Shown: in pieces, positions 7,783 through 16,571 of the stretch | Layout: the number at the start of each line of letters is the position of its first letter | Position numbering within the stretch: position 1 is the stretch's first letter | Assembly: GCA_963755815.1 (NCBI GenBank) | Contig: CAVWLF010000012.1 | Span: forward strand, 1-64,000 | Length of the DNA stretch: 64,000 bases | Origin: Palsa-506 sp963755815 | GTDB taxonomy: Bacteria > Actinomycetota > Actinomycetes > Streptosporangiales > Streptosporangiaceae | Reading direction: 5' to 3' | Program-made: the position numbers and the translations under genes | The notes under the pieces: generated by a model | The model's input: only the letters and a program-made list of their open reading frames with translations | Databases searched by the model: none | Told to the model about the DNA's origin: nothing

Positions 7783-9420
7783 ATGAACAGCCCGCGCGCC
7801 GGACAGCCCGCTGCCGCTGAGGATCTCGTGGATGTCGCGAAGCTCGTCACCGCCTATTACGCGTTGCATCCCGACCCAGGCGATGCCGCGCAGCGGGTGT
7901 CGTTCGGCACCTCCGGCCACCGCGGATCGGCGCTGACGGCGACCTTCAACGAGGATCACATCGTGGCCGCCACTCAGGCGATCTGCGAGTACCGGGCCGG
8001 TCAGGGCATCGACGGCCCGCTCTACCTGGGCGCTGACACGCACGCGCTTTCCGAGCCGGCGCAGGTGAGCGCGGTCGAGGTGCTCGCCGCTAACGGAGTC
8101 CGGGTGCTGGTCGACGCGCGTGGCGGCTACACGCCCACTCCGGCAGTGTCCAGAGCGATCCTGGCGCACAACGCATCCGGGCCGAGGGCCCGCGCCGACG
8201 GGATCGTGGTCACGCCCTCGCACAACCCGCCCTCGGACGGGGGCTTCAAGTACAACCCGCCCGACGGCGGACCGGCTGGCACGGATGTCACCTCGCGGAT
8301 TCAGGACCGGGCGAACGACCTCCTCGCGAACGGGCTGACGGGCGTCCGCCGGATCCCGTACGCGCGCGCCATCGCCGCGGATACCACCGGGCGATTCGAT
8401 TTCCTCGGCGCCTACGTATCGGTGCTGGAGCAGGTCGTCGATCTCGCCGCGATCAGAGCCGCCGGGGTCCGCATCGGCGCCGACCCCCTCGGTGGGGCGA
8501 GTGTTGGCTACTGGCACGAGATCGGCGAGCACTACGGCCTGGACCTGACCGTGGTCAACCCCGCCGTGGACGCCACCTTCCGGTTCATGACCCTGGACTG
8601 GGACGGCAAGATCCGGATGGACTGCTCATCTCCGTTCGCCATGGCGAGCCTGATCGCCCGCCAGCACGAGTTCACGATCGCGACCGGGAACGACACCGAC
8701 GCCGACCGGCACGGCATTGTCACGCCCGACGGCGGGCTGCTCAACCCCAACCATTACCTGGCCGTGGCCATCGACTACCTGTGCCGGCACCGCGACGGCT
8801 GGCCGGCCGCGGCGGCGGTCGGCAAGACCCTGGTCAGCTCGTCGATGATCGACCGGGTGGTGGCCGGCCTCGGCCGCCCCCTGCTGGAGGTGCCGGTCGG
8901 GTTCAAGTGGTTCGTGCCGGGACTGCTAGACGGGTCGGTCATCTTCGGCGGCGAGGAGAGCGCCGGGGCATCCTTCCTGCGGCACGACGGGTCAGCCTGG
9001 ACGACTGACAAGGACGGGATCATCCTCGCCCTGCTCGCCTCGGAGATCACGGCCGTGACCGGGCGCTCGCCGTCGGAGCTGTACGCCGACCTCACCGCCC
9101 GGTACGGGGCGCCGGCCTACGCACGCGTCGACACTGCGGCCAGCCGGGAGCAGAAGGCGGCGCTGGCCCGGCTCTCCCCGGATCAGGTCACGGCCGGCGA
9201 ACTGGCGGGGGAGAAGATCATCGCAGCGCTGACGACGGCACCCGGCAACGGCGCCCCGATCGGCGGCCTGAAGGTCATCAGCCAATCCGGCTGGTTCGCG
9301 GCCCGCCCTTCCGGCACCGAGGACGTCTACAAGCTATACGCCGAGTCCTTCCGCGGTGCCGAGCACCTGGCCGCGATCCAGCAGGAGGCGCGAGCGATCG
9401 TGGCCACGGCCATCGGCTGA
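7783..9420 (+). CDS. pgm: phosphoglucomutase (alpha-D-glucose phosphate-specific)
   Basis: A 545-residue cytoplasmic enzyme that interconverts glucose-1-phosphate and glucose-6-phosphate, linking glycogen and trehalose metabolism with glycolysis and the pentose-phosphate route. The active-site loop VVTPSHNPPSDGG places the phosphoserine at Ser146. The metal-binding loop GNDTDADRHG is near residue 303, the sugar-binding loop GGEESAGASF near 389, and the phosphate-binding RPSGTEDVYK near 507. Length and motifs match the bacterial Pgm family. The gene stands alone; the GlgX, glucosidase and G6PD genes further along the window use the same metabolites. Confidence 0.96.
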   Translation: MNSPRAGQPAAAEDLVDVAKLVTAYYALHPDPGDAAQRVSFGTSGHRGSALTATFNEDHIVAATQAICEYRAGQGIDGPLYLGADTHALSEPAQVSAVEVLAANGVRVLVDARGGYTPTPAVSRAILAHNASGPRARADGIVVTPSHNPPSDGGFKYNPPDGGPAGTDVTSRIQDRANDLLANGLTGVRRIPYARAIAADTTGRFDFLGAYVSVLEQVVDLAAIRAAGVRIGADPLGGASVGYWHEIGEHYGLDLTVVNPAVDATFRFMTLDWDGKIRMDCSSPFAMASLIARQHEFTIATGNDTDADRHGIVTPDGGLLNPNHYLAVAIDYLCRHRDGWPAAAAVGKTLVSSSMIDRVVAGLGRPLLEVPVGFKWFVPGLLDGSVIFGGEESAGASFLRHDGSAWTTDKDGIILALLASEITAVTGRSPSELYADLTARYGAPAYARVDTAASREQKAALARLSPDQVTAGELAGEKIIAALTTAPGNGAPIGGLKVISQSGWFAARPSGTEDVYKLYAESFRGAEHLAAIQQEARAIVATAIG

Positions 9421-9506
9421 GCAGGCTCCGCCCGGCTGACCGCGACCCGGCTGAGCATCCGGCACGGTCCCAGCGCGCCGATGATCCGATCCCGGCCGGC
9501 TTCCGG

Positions 9507-9746
9507 TCAAGAGCGCGGGGGCGTGTCCTGCAGGCTATGGTGCCGCCAGTTCTGGCCTAGCTCGTTGTCGTGCAGCCTGCGCAGCTGGTGCGCGTAGTGG
9601 TCCAGCCGGTCGGCGGCGCGCTTCATCTCGTCAAAGTCATGGCCGTGATCGCGTGCGGGTGTCTTCTCTTCTGCACGCTTGCGCACGATGTGCAGCTCTT
9701 CCCGGCTCAGCTCCACAATCTTGCCCAGCGTCTCCTCAAGATCCAT
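9507..9746 (-). CDS. small hypothetical helical protein
   Basis: A 79-residue acidic-basic helical protein starting MDLEETLGKIVELSREE, rich in Glu, Arg, Lys and His and likely to form a coiled coil. It loosely resembles the short DUF2630-type proteins of actinobacteria (an N-terminal helix, then a LDHYAHQLRRL stretch), but I cannot assign it firmly. It lies downstream of the 3-hydroxyisobutyrate dehydrogenase-like gene on the same strand, whose 3' end overlaps its start by 40 bases; see that entry for a possible frameshift. Confidence 0.55.
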   Translation of the reverse strand: MDLEETLGKIVELSREELHIVRKRAEEKTPARDHGHDFDEMKRAADRLDHYAHQLRRLHDNELGQNWRHHSLQDTPPRS

Positions 9747-10714
9747 TGGTTCAGCCTACAACCCGCGACTGGCCGGGACGGAGTCAACCGGCGGGTGCAG
9801 CGCCCCGGACGAAGCCCCGCGGCTAGTCGCCCGCCGAGCGCCAGGCGGGCGACGCTGACATCTTCCCGGCCGTGGCCGGCCTCAACGGCCGCGCGCCACT
9901 GGCGGGACAGCGCGGCCAGCAGCGGCAGCGCGTCATCGCCCGCCGCCCCGATGGCCAGGTCCACGTCCTTGAGCGCCCACTCCAGCGGGAACTCGGGCGC
10001 GAAATCACCTTGCTCCATCTTGTGCAGCTTGGCGTCGGCGATCGGTGCGTCCAGCGGGCCGCCCTCGATGGCCTCGGCCAGCTCGGAGTCATCGATGCCC
10101 AGCCGGGCACCCAGTTCCAGGGCCTCGGCCACGCCCTCGATCAAGATGGACATGTAGGCATTGACGACTAGTTTCATCCGGCTGCCCTGGCCGGCGTCGC
10201 CCAGCCAGACAGTCTTGCGGCCGATCGCCGAAAACACCGGGCGGACGGCCGCGGCCGCCGCGGGCGGACCAGACGCCAGAATGAGCAGCTGGCCCGCCTC
10301 GGCGGGGCCCTTGCTGCCCGACACCGGCGCGTCCACGAACATCACATCGCGCCGCAGCTGGCCGAGCCGACGGCCGATCCCGGCCGTCCCGGTCAGGCCG
10401 ATCGTGCCCATTTGCGCCCACACCGCGCCCTCAGCGAGCGCCTCCGCCACACCGCCAGCGAAGATCACCGAGTCAATGACCTCAGCGGTCGGCAGCATCG
10501 TGATCACGACGTGAGCATCCTCGACCGCCGCGGCCGGCGAGCCGGCCGCCAGCGCGCCGGCATCGGACAGCGGCGCGGTCGCGGCCGGCGACCGGTCCCA
10601 GACCGTGGTGCGCAGCCCGGCCGAGACCAGGTTGCGGGCCATCGCCGAGCCCATGATGCCGGTGCCCAGCACCGCCACCCGCGCGTTCTCGCCCCGTCGA
10701 TCGGTAGCAGCCAT
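9707..10714 (-). CDS. NAD(P)-dependent oxidoreductase, 3-hydroxyisobutyrate dehydrogenase family
   Basis: The ATG at 10714, preceded by GGAGGGAG, gives 335 residues. The N-terminal Rossmann motif VLGTGIMGSAMARNL begins near residue 13. The family's substrate-site signature FVDAPVSGSKGPAEAGQL and the catalytic-Lys stretch GSRMKLVVNAYM follow, then the helical C-terminal domain. Members oxidise beta-hydroxy acids or reduce related aldehydes or imines; the substrate is not predictable. The family normally ends at about 290-300 residues, soon after DVSVARLALG. Here about 40 extra Arg-rich residues run on and overlap the next gene. A TAG lies in another frame right at the expected end, so a small indel may have removed the true stop. 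Confidence 0.88.
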   Translation of the reverse strand: MAATDRRGENARVAVLGTGIMGSAMARNLVSAGLRTTVWDRSPAATAPLSDAGALAAGSPAAAVEDAHVVITMLPTAEVIDSVIFAGGVAEALAEGAVWAQMGTIGLTGTAGIGRRLGQLRRDVMFVDAPVSGSKGPAEAGQLLILASGPPAAAAAVRPVFSAIGRKTVWLGDAGQGSRMKLVVNAYMSILIEGVAEALELGARLGIDDSELAEAIEGGPLDAPIADAKLHKMEQGDFAPEFPLEWALKDVDLAIGAAGDDALPLLAALSRQWRAAVEAGHGREDVSVARLALGGRLAAGLRPGRCTRRLTPSRPVAGCRLNQWILRRRWARLWS

Positions 10715-10828
10715 CTGAGTCTCCCTCCGCGAACGGTCATACCGCAGCCACCCCGGCCACGCTACCGGCCCGGCGAACCCCGGGCCGGATCGCAGCGCAT
10801 GGCGGCGCGCGGATAGGCGTGCCAAGCT

Positions 10829-11614
10829 ATGCGAGTGGATGACTTGTACCTTGACCTGGCTCGCGACTACGAGTGGCTATTCCCGGACGACACGGTCGGC
10901 CGCCGAGGGCCTTTTGGCGCCACGTCGCCCGGAAGCAAGGATCTTCTCGAAACGGCACTGGGAACCCTGCCGCTAGGTGCCCGGGTGCTGGACTGCTCCT
11001 GCGGCATAGGAGCGGACTCGATAGCCCTGGCCCGCCGGGGTTTCACCGTAACTGCCTCTGATGGAAGTTCCAGCATGGCCGCTGAAGCTCGCCGGCGAGC
11101 GGCGCAGTTCGGCGTAGAGATGGCGGTAACCCAGTCAGGCTGGCGAGAACTGCCGGAGCGAGTTCCCGGCCGCTTTGAGCTGGCCCTGTGCCTCGGTAAT
11201 TCAATCGTTCATGCGGAGACGAGGTACGACAGGATCTCAGCTTTTGACGGCATCAGGAGGGTACTGAGCCCCGGCGGCACCCTGATTGTCGACTCACGGA
11301 ACTGGGAACTTCTCTACGAAACCAGACCACGGATCGTCCCGGCCCGCCAGGTGATCGAGCGTAATGGCCTGCGCTGCACTTCACTTTACATCTGGACGAT
11401 ACCCGAGGATTTGAGTGCGCCGTGCCGGGCAGAAATCGTGCTCCTTTTCGAAGATGCAACTTCGGCTATAACTCACCGTCGGTACGTACTGGATTTCATG
11501 CCATTCCGGCATGCCGACCTGATTGCTGACCTTGACTCGGCCGGGTTCGTTGTAAAAAATGACTCCTATCGTGCAGCCAATCCTTTTTACGCCGTTGCCG
11601 CAGCGATGCGCTGA
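10829..11614 (+). CDS. class I SAM-dependent methyltransferase
   Basis: A 261-residue cytoplasmic methyltransferase. The SAM-binding motif I is RVLDCSCGIGADS near residues 52-64, followed by VTASDGSSSMAAEARRRA (motif II acidic residue) and a motif IV region FELALCLGNSIVHA. The organisation resembles glycine/sarcosine N-methyltransferase-like proteins, but the acceptor is unknown. Codon use is visibly less GC-rich than its neighbours, especially in the second half (runs such as tgtaaaaaat and tcctttttac), which suggests recent acquisition. It is divergent from the oxidoreductase at 9707-10714 and converges on the next gene with only six bases between the stops. Confidence 0.88.
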   Translation: MRVDDLYLDLARDYEWLFPDDTVGRRGPFGATSPGSKDLLETALGTLPLGARVLDCSCGIGADSIALARRGFTVTASDGSSSMAAEARRRAAQFGVEMAVTQSGWRELPERVPGRFELALCLGNSIVHAETRYDRISAFDGIRRVLSPGGTLIVDSRNWELLYETRPRIVPARQVIERNGLRCTSLYIWTIPEDLSAPCRAEIVLLFEDATSAITHRRYVLDFMPFRHADLIADLDSAGFVVKNDSYRAANPFYAVAAAMR

Positions 11615-11620
11615 TACCGG

Positions 11621-12541
11621 TCAGGGGATCAGGACGATCTTGCCGTGGGTATGCCGCTGCTCCAGCTCGGCGAAGGCATCGCGGACCTGCTCCAGCGGGT
11701 AGGTCGCGGCGATGGGTATCTCGATCTGCCCGGACGCAACGAGCCCGGCCACCTGCGACAGCACGCCGGTCGTCGAAGCGTCCGCGCTTCCCTCCGCCTT
11801 GGCCCCGAGTTCTGCTGCCGTATCCCGCGCGATGATGGTCTCGATGCGCCCGGGTGCGACTCCGAGGTCGGCGGCTAGCTGCACGTACTGCGGTCCGAAC
11901 AGGTCGATGAAGGCGTCGATGCCATCCGGCGCGGCGGCCCGGAGCCGGTCGGCGAGCCCGTCGCCGTAGGAGACCGGGATGACGCCGTGCGCGGTGAGCC
12001 AGCCGTGATGGCCCGGCGACGCGATGCCGAGCACCGTGACGCCCTTCGCCCGCAGCAGCTGGACGACGACGGTGCCGACCCCGCCGGCGGCCGCCGATAC
12101 CGCGACCGTGTCGCCCGGACCGGCATTGACGGCCCGCACGGCGGCGTACGCGGTGCACCCGACGACGTAAAGCGAGCCGGCCACCGCCCAGCTCAGGTTG
12201 GCCGGCTTGGGGATCAGCTGGGTGACCGGGACGGCGACATACTCAGCGTGGCTGGATCGTCGCCAGGACCAGCCGAGCACCTCGTCACCGACCGCGAATC
12301 CGGTAACCCCGTCGCCGGCCGAGCTGACCACGCCGGCCAGGTCGCTGCCCTCGCCGGACGGGAATGCCGCCGGGAATCTCTCGGCCAGCGCCCCGGCCCG
12401 GATCGCCGCCTCGCCCGGATTGATCCCGGCCGCGCGGACCTCGACGACAACCTCCCCGGCCGGCGGCACCGGAACCGCAACATCGGCGAGGTAAAGAACG
12501 TCGCGGTCTCCATAGCGGTCAAAACGTACTGCCCGGGCCAT
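11621..12541 (-). CDS. NADP-dependent quinone-oxidoreductase-like MDR protein
   Basis: A 306-residue member of the medium-chain dehydrogenase/reductase superfamily, quinone oxidoreductase/enoyl-reductase type. The GroES-like N-terminal half contains EVRAAGINPGEAAIRAG. The nucleotide-binding half contains VSAAAGGVGTVVVQLLRAKG (about 145-164). The catalytic-zinc ligands of alcohol dehydrogenases are absent, so it is the zinc-free type. It probably reduces quinones or alpha,beta-unsaturated carbonyls with NADPH. GGGAGG precedes the ATG at 12541. The gene is monocistronic. Confidence 0.9.
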   Translation of the reverse strand: MARAVRFDRYGDRDVLYLADVAVPVPPAGEVVVEVRAAGINPGEAAIRAGALAERFPAAFPSGEGSDLAGVVSSAGDGVTGFAVGDEVLGWSWRRSSHAEYVAVPVTQLIPKPANLSWAVAGSLYVVGCTAYAAVRAVNAGPGDTVAVSAAAGGVGTVVVQLLRAKGVTVLGIASPGHHGWLTAHGVIPVSYGDGLADRLRAAAPDGIDAFIDLFGPQYVQLAADLGVAPGRIETIIARDTAAELGAKAEGSADASTTGVLSQVAGLVASGQIEIPIAATYPLEQVRDAFAELEQRHTHGKIVLIP

Positions 12542-12649
12542 GTTGCCTCCCTCGGGAACAGGCTCTCATGATCCCCGGACCGCACCGCCTCATGCACGCC
12601 CCTCGCCCTCAGCTTGCGCTTCGCGCCCCAGCGAGGCGGCGCCAGTGCG

Positions 12650-13444
12650 TCACTCGGGCCGCGGGTCCCAGCGGAAACGGCGGACGGCTACGACCGCGCC
12701 GACTCCGCCCCAGGCGGCCAGCACGGCGAGATGCCGCCAGTCAGCGCCCGTGTGCGCGGCGAGCGGCCCGGTCAGCGCTTCGTTGAACGGCCGCACCGGA
12801 AGCCAGCCGGCGATGCGGTTCAGCAGCTCGGAATGAACCGGCATGTAGGTGCCCGAGATGAAGAGCAGGGGGAACAGGACCAGCTGGGCCACCGCCGGGG
12901 CGGCCTCGGCATTGGAGATCACCGAAGCTACCGCCACGCCCAGGGCGCAGAAGCTGGCCGCCCCCAGCAACAGCGTCACCGCGATGGCCAGCCAGTGCGA
13001 CGGGAACGGCACGCCGTAAAGCCGCCCGACGCCGACGATCAGCGTGATGTCGACGACGCTGACCAGCACGCAGTGCGCCAGCAGGCCGCCGAAATAGGCC
13101 CAGGCCGGCAGCGGCGTGGCGCGGGCCCGCTTGAGGATCCCGTTCTGCCGCCGGGCGGCCAGCGCGACGGCGAGCTGCCCGTAGCACGAGCCCAGCACGG
13201 ACAGGGCCGCGATGGTCGGCACGTAGTACTGCAGGGCCGACAGGCCGCCGAAGTAGGAGCTGGCGCCCACCCCGCCGAAGAACGCGCCCATGATGGTGAC
13301 GAACACGACCGGGAAGATGAACGTGAAGATCGCGCTCTGCGGGTTACGCCAGAACGACAGCTGCTCGTACCGGACCTGGTGAGCCAGCAAGCCGAGGTTA
13401 TGACGCCGTCGCGCGGGCCGGGCGGGGACAATGGCGGTAGTCAT
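12650..13444 (-). CDS. ABC-2 type transporter permease
   Basis: A 264-residue integral membrane protein with about six helices, including SAIFTFIFPVVFVTIMGAFF near the N-terminus and a last helix near the C-terminus (VLAAWGGVGAVVAV). It has the ABC-2 permease layout used in exporters of drugs, lipids or polymers. Its ATG overlaps the stop codon of the ATPase gene (ATGA at 13441-13444), so the two are translationally coupled. The substrate is unknown. The operon is divergent from a two-component system that probably regulates it. Confidence 0.92.
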   Translation of the reverse strand: MTTAIVPARPARRRHNLGLLAHQVRYEQLSFWRNPQSAIFTFIFPVVFVTIMGAFFGGVGASSYFGGLSALQYYVPTIAALSVLGSCYGQLAVALAARRQNGILKRARATPLPAWAYFGGLLAHCVLVSVVDITLIVGVGRLYGVPFPSHWLAIAVTLLLGAASFCALGVAVASVISNAEAAPAVAQLVLFPLLFISGTYMPVHSELLNRIAGWLPVRPFNEALTGPLAAHTGADWRHLAVLAAWGGVGAVVAVRRFRWDPRPE

Positions 13445-14448
13445 TCCGAGGTCCTCTCTGGCGCGCCAGCTGGCCCGCCGTCACTGGTCAGTCGCAGGTA
13501 GACGTCCTCCAGGCTGGGCCGGTCCACGGTGAGCCCGGCCAGCGCCGTGCCGCGGCGCAGGGCCCAGTCCGTCAGCTGGTGCAGCGCCTCGGTCGGGCGG
13601 CCGGTCTCGACCTGGATCACGCCGTCCGCCGCTTTGGCCGGCAGGGGCAGATCAGTGACCGCGTAGCCGCCGGGCAGCGTGAAGGTGATGCGGGCCCGCT
13701 CGGCATCGCGCCCGCCCAGCGTGGCCGGCGGCCCCTCGGCCACGACCACGCCGCCGGACAGCACGACGACGCGGTCGGCCAGCGCCTGCGCCTCATCCAT
13801 GGCATGAGTGGTCAGCAGGATCGTGGTGCCCGCCGTGCGCAGCTGCCGCACCAGCTGCCAGGCGTCCCGGCGGGCGGCCGGGTCAAACCCGGTCGTCGGC
13901 TCATCCAGGAAGAGCAGCTCGGGCTGGCCGATCAGGCCCAGGGCCAGGTCCAGGCGGCGCTTCTGCCCGCCGGATAGCGTGCGGACCTTGCGCCGCTCCA
14001 GCCCGGCGAGGCCCACCAGCCCGATGACCTCCGGCACGCTGCCGGGTGCCGGGTAGTAGCCGGCTTCGCGGCTGACTGTCTCGCGAACGGTCAGGTACGG
14101 CTCGACCGCGATGTCCTGCAGGACCAGCCCGGTCCGCTCGCGCAGCTCGCGACTTCTGGACCGGTCGCCTGGGTCAATGCCGAGAACTTCGGCCGTGCCG
14201 CCATCACGAGCCCGGAATCCCTCCAGGATCTCCAGCGTGGTGGTCTTGCCGGCCCCGTTCGGCCCGAGCAAGGCGACGATCTCGCCCGGCCGGACGGTGA
14301 AGCTGACGTCCCGCACGGCCTGCACGGAGCCGTAGCTCTTGCGCAGCCCGGCGACCGCCAGGACGCGGGGCAGGAACGATTCTTGCTCGTTACTGACGCA
14401 GGCAGCCGTGCGCTGCTGCGAGCTCTGGTTCGGTCTGCATGTACCCAT
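13441..14448 (-). CDS. ABC transporter ATP-binding protein
   Basis: The ATG at 14448 gives 335 residues; the open frame extends far upstream but the extra part overlaps the histidine-kinase gene and is not protein-like. Walker A GPNGAGKTTTLE is near residue 63, the signature LSGGQKRRLDLA near 158, Walker B LLFLDEPTTGFD near 178, and a switch-His region TILLTTHAMDEA follows. The C-terminal extension, including TGRPTEALHQLTDWALRRG, is typical of DrrA-like exporter ATPases. It energises the ABC-2 permease encoded immediately downstream. The exact start is uncertain because no clear ribosome site precedes the ATG. Confidence 0.92.
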   Translation of the reverse strand: MGTCRPNQSSQQRTAACVSNEQESFLPRVLAVAGLRKSYGSVQAVRDVSFTVRPGEIVALLGPNGAGKTTTLEILEGFRARDGGTAEVLGIDPGDRSRSRELRERTGLVLQDIAVEPYLTVRETVSREAGYYPAPGSVPEVIGLVGLAGLERRKVRTLSGGQKRRLDLALGLIGQPELLFLDEPTTGFDPAARRDAWQLVRQLRTAGTTILLTTHAMDEAQALADRVVVLSGGVVVAEGPPATLGGRDAERARITFTLPGGYAVTDLPLPAKAADGVIQVETGRPTEALHQLTDWALRRGTALAGLTVDRPSLEDVYLRLTSDGGPAGAPERTSE

Positions 14449-14599
14449 TGCAGGCCAGCGGCCCGGCCGCGCGGCAGGGCCGCCGGTCGGGTCCGGTACC
14501 GACGAAAGACTGCCCAGGCCCGGCGCCTGCAACTTTCGTCTGGTTCCGGCCCCGCCGAAGGTCTCGCCAGCGCCGGGCCCCGGGGCGAGATGAAATAAC

Positions 14600-15805
14600 G
14601 TGAGCGGCATGAGCCTGCGGACATGGTTCGGGCGGCACTGGCTCGCGGTGGACGTGCTCCTCGCGGTGGGCTTCGCGCTGCTCGACACCGGTGCCACGCT
14701 GGCGGGCGCTTCCTGGTGGCCGGCGCACGCCAGCGGGCTCGCCTGGGCCATGCTGGCCGTCCAGGCCGTGGCCGTCCTGTCGCTGGCGGCCAGGCGGCGC
14801 GCGCCCATGATCGTGATCGCCATCCTGGCCGCGTTCACGCTGGCGATATCCCTGCTGATATCGCCCGCCGGGGCGCTGACCCCCGCGCATGCCGACAACG
14901 TGTGGGCCCCGTACGGGACGGTGCTGGCCGCGTACGGGCCCTTCTACTACCGCCGGGACCGGCGCACCGCGTTCGCGGCGGTCGCCATCCTGACCGCCAT
15001 CGTGGCGAGAATATGGGATCCGTCCGCGGAAGTGATCACGATCGCCGTGCTCAGGACGGCGGTCGGGCCGCTGCTGGCGCTGTACTTCGGCGCCCGGCAC
15101 GGCATGGTGCAGGCTCTTAAGGAGCGCGCCGAGCGGGCCGAGCGGGAGCGCTACCTGCTCGCCGAGCAGGCCAGGGCGGACGAGCGCGCCCGGCTGGCCG
15201 GCGAGATGCACGATGTCGTGACCCACCGGGTGAGCCTGATGGTGCTGCAGGCCGGAGCGCTGGGCATCACCGCACCCGACGAGGTCACCCGGCGGGCCGC
15301 TGAGGAACTGCGGGCCGCGGGCTGCCAGGCGCTCGATGAACTGCGGGACCTGGTCGGCATCCTGCGGACCGCACCCGACGGCGACCAGACACCCGCGCTA
15401 CCGGCCCTGGCCGCGCTGATCGCCGAGTCGACGACCGTGGGCACCCCGGCCGAGCTGGTCCAGGAAGGCGACCCGGCGCTCGCCTCCCCGGTGGTCGCGC
15501 GCACGGCATACCGGATCGTGCGGGAGGCGCTGACGAACGTGCGCAAGCACGCGCCCGGTGCTGACGTGCTCGTGCGGGTCAGCTACGGCGAGTCGAAGGT
15601 CCGGCTCAGCGTCCGCAATAGCCCGGTGGCCGGCAGGCCCGGCAGCGACCTGGCGGCCACCGGCTCCGGCCTCGGCCTGGCCAGCCTGCGCCAGCGCATC
15701 GAGCTGGTGCATGGCACCCTGCGGGCGGGCCCCGCCGCGGACGGCGGCTTCTGCCTGGAGGCGACGCTGCCCGCGTACGTTCCCACGGCCGAGCCGGCCG
15801 CATGA
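14600..15805 (+). CDS. sensor histidine kinase, NarL/DesK class
   Basis: A 401-residue membrane kinase. Four or five N-terminal helices fill about residues 12-170. The dimerisation/phosphoacceptor helix ARLAGEMHDVVTHRVSLM carries the His near residue 204. A HATPase_c domain follows, with the N box REALTNVRKHAP near 305 and the G box GSGLGLASLRQRI near 355. There is no extracytoplasmic sensor domain, so it probably senses within the membrane. Translation may begin at GTG 14600 or ATG 14609. The stop overlaps the response-regulator start by four bases, making a coupled pair, and the ABC exporter is divergent from it. Confidence 0.93.
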   Translation: MSGMSLRTWFGRHWLAVDVLLAVGFALLDTGATLAGASWWPAHASGLAWAMLAVQAVAVLSLAARRRAPMIVIAILAAFTLAISLLISPAGALTPAHADNVWAPYGTVLAAYGPFYYRRDRRTAFAAVAILTAIVARIWDPSAEVITIAVLRTAVGPLLALYFGARHGMVQALKERAERAERERYLLAEQARADERARLAGEMHDVVTHRVSLMVLQAGALGITAPDEVTRRAAEELRAAGCQALDELRDLVGILRTAPDGDQTPALPALAALIAESTTVGTPAELVQEGDPALASPVVARTAYRIVREALTNVRKHAPGADVLVRVSYGESKVRLSVRNSPVAGRPGSDLAATGSGLGLASLRQRIELVHGTLRAGPAADGGFCLEATLPAYVPTAEPAA

Positions 15806-16461
15806 CCGGCATGGTCCGGGTCGTCGTGGTCGATGACGAGCCGATGGTCTGCGCCCACCTGCGCACGATTCTCGGCTCGGCCGCCGACATCGAGGTCGTC
15901 GATGAGGCGCACGACGGCGCGGCCGGTGTCGAGGCGGTCGTGCGCAGCAGGCCCGATGTCGTGCTGATGGATCTGCGGATGCCCGGCGTCGACGGGATTA
16001 CCGCGATCAAGCGGATCAGCAAGCTCGCCGATCCGCCCGTCGTGGTGGTGCTGACCACCTTCGACGCCGACCAGTACGTGCTGCGTGCGCTCCGGGCCGG
16101 AGCGGCCGGATTCCTGGTCAAGTCCACTCCGCCGGAAGACCTGATCGGCCTGGTGCGAGTGGCGGCGGAAGGGCACACGGTCCTGTCCCCGGCGGCGGCC
16201 CGGCGCCTGATCGCCGCGTCCGCCGAGAGCCAGTCGGCCCGCGACCACGCCCGCACGCTCGTCAGCTCGCTGACCGAGCGGGAAGCAGAAGTCCTCGGCT
16301 GCCTCGGCGAGGGCCTGTCGAACGCCCAGATCGCGGCCCGGCTCTACCTGTCCGAGGCCACCGTGAAGGGCTATGTGTCCCGGACGCTGGCCAAGCTGGG
16401 GTGCGCCAACCGCACGCAGGCCGGGCTGCTGGCGCACGACGCCGGCCTCAGCAGCCAGTAG
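15802..16461 (+). CDS. response regulator, LuxR/NarL family
   Basis: A 219-residue regulator. The receiver domain has the acidic pair VVDDEP, the phosphoacceptor Asp in VVLMDLRMPGVDG (about residue 56), and the conserved Lys in FLVKSTPP. The C-terminal LuxR HTH (LTEREAEVLGCL, then EATVKGYVSRTLAKL) covers about residues 155-215. It is paired with the kinase just upstream through an ATGA overlap. By position it probably controls the divergent ABC exporter operon, as in DesKR-like exporter-control systems; this is inference. Confidence 0.95.
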   Translation: MTGMVRVVVVDDEPMVCAHLRTILGSAADIEVVDEAHDGAAGVEAVVRSRPDVVLMDLRMPGVDGITAIKRISKLADPPVVVVLTTFDADQYVLRALRAGAAGFLVKSTPPEDLIGLVRVAAEGHTVLSPAAARRLIAASAESQSARDHARTLVSSLTEREAEVLGCLGEGLSNAQIAARLYLSEATVKGYVSRTLAKLGCANRTQAGLLAHDAGLSSQ

Positions 16462-16571
16462 CCTGCCGGGCTCGCGCGGCGGATGGCGAGCTGCCGGAGG
16501 GTGGTCCGATCCGGCCGCCTGACCCCGGGACCAGGGACCTGGCCTGGCTTTCGCGGTGCCAGGATAGGGCC

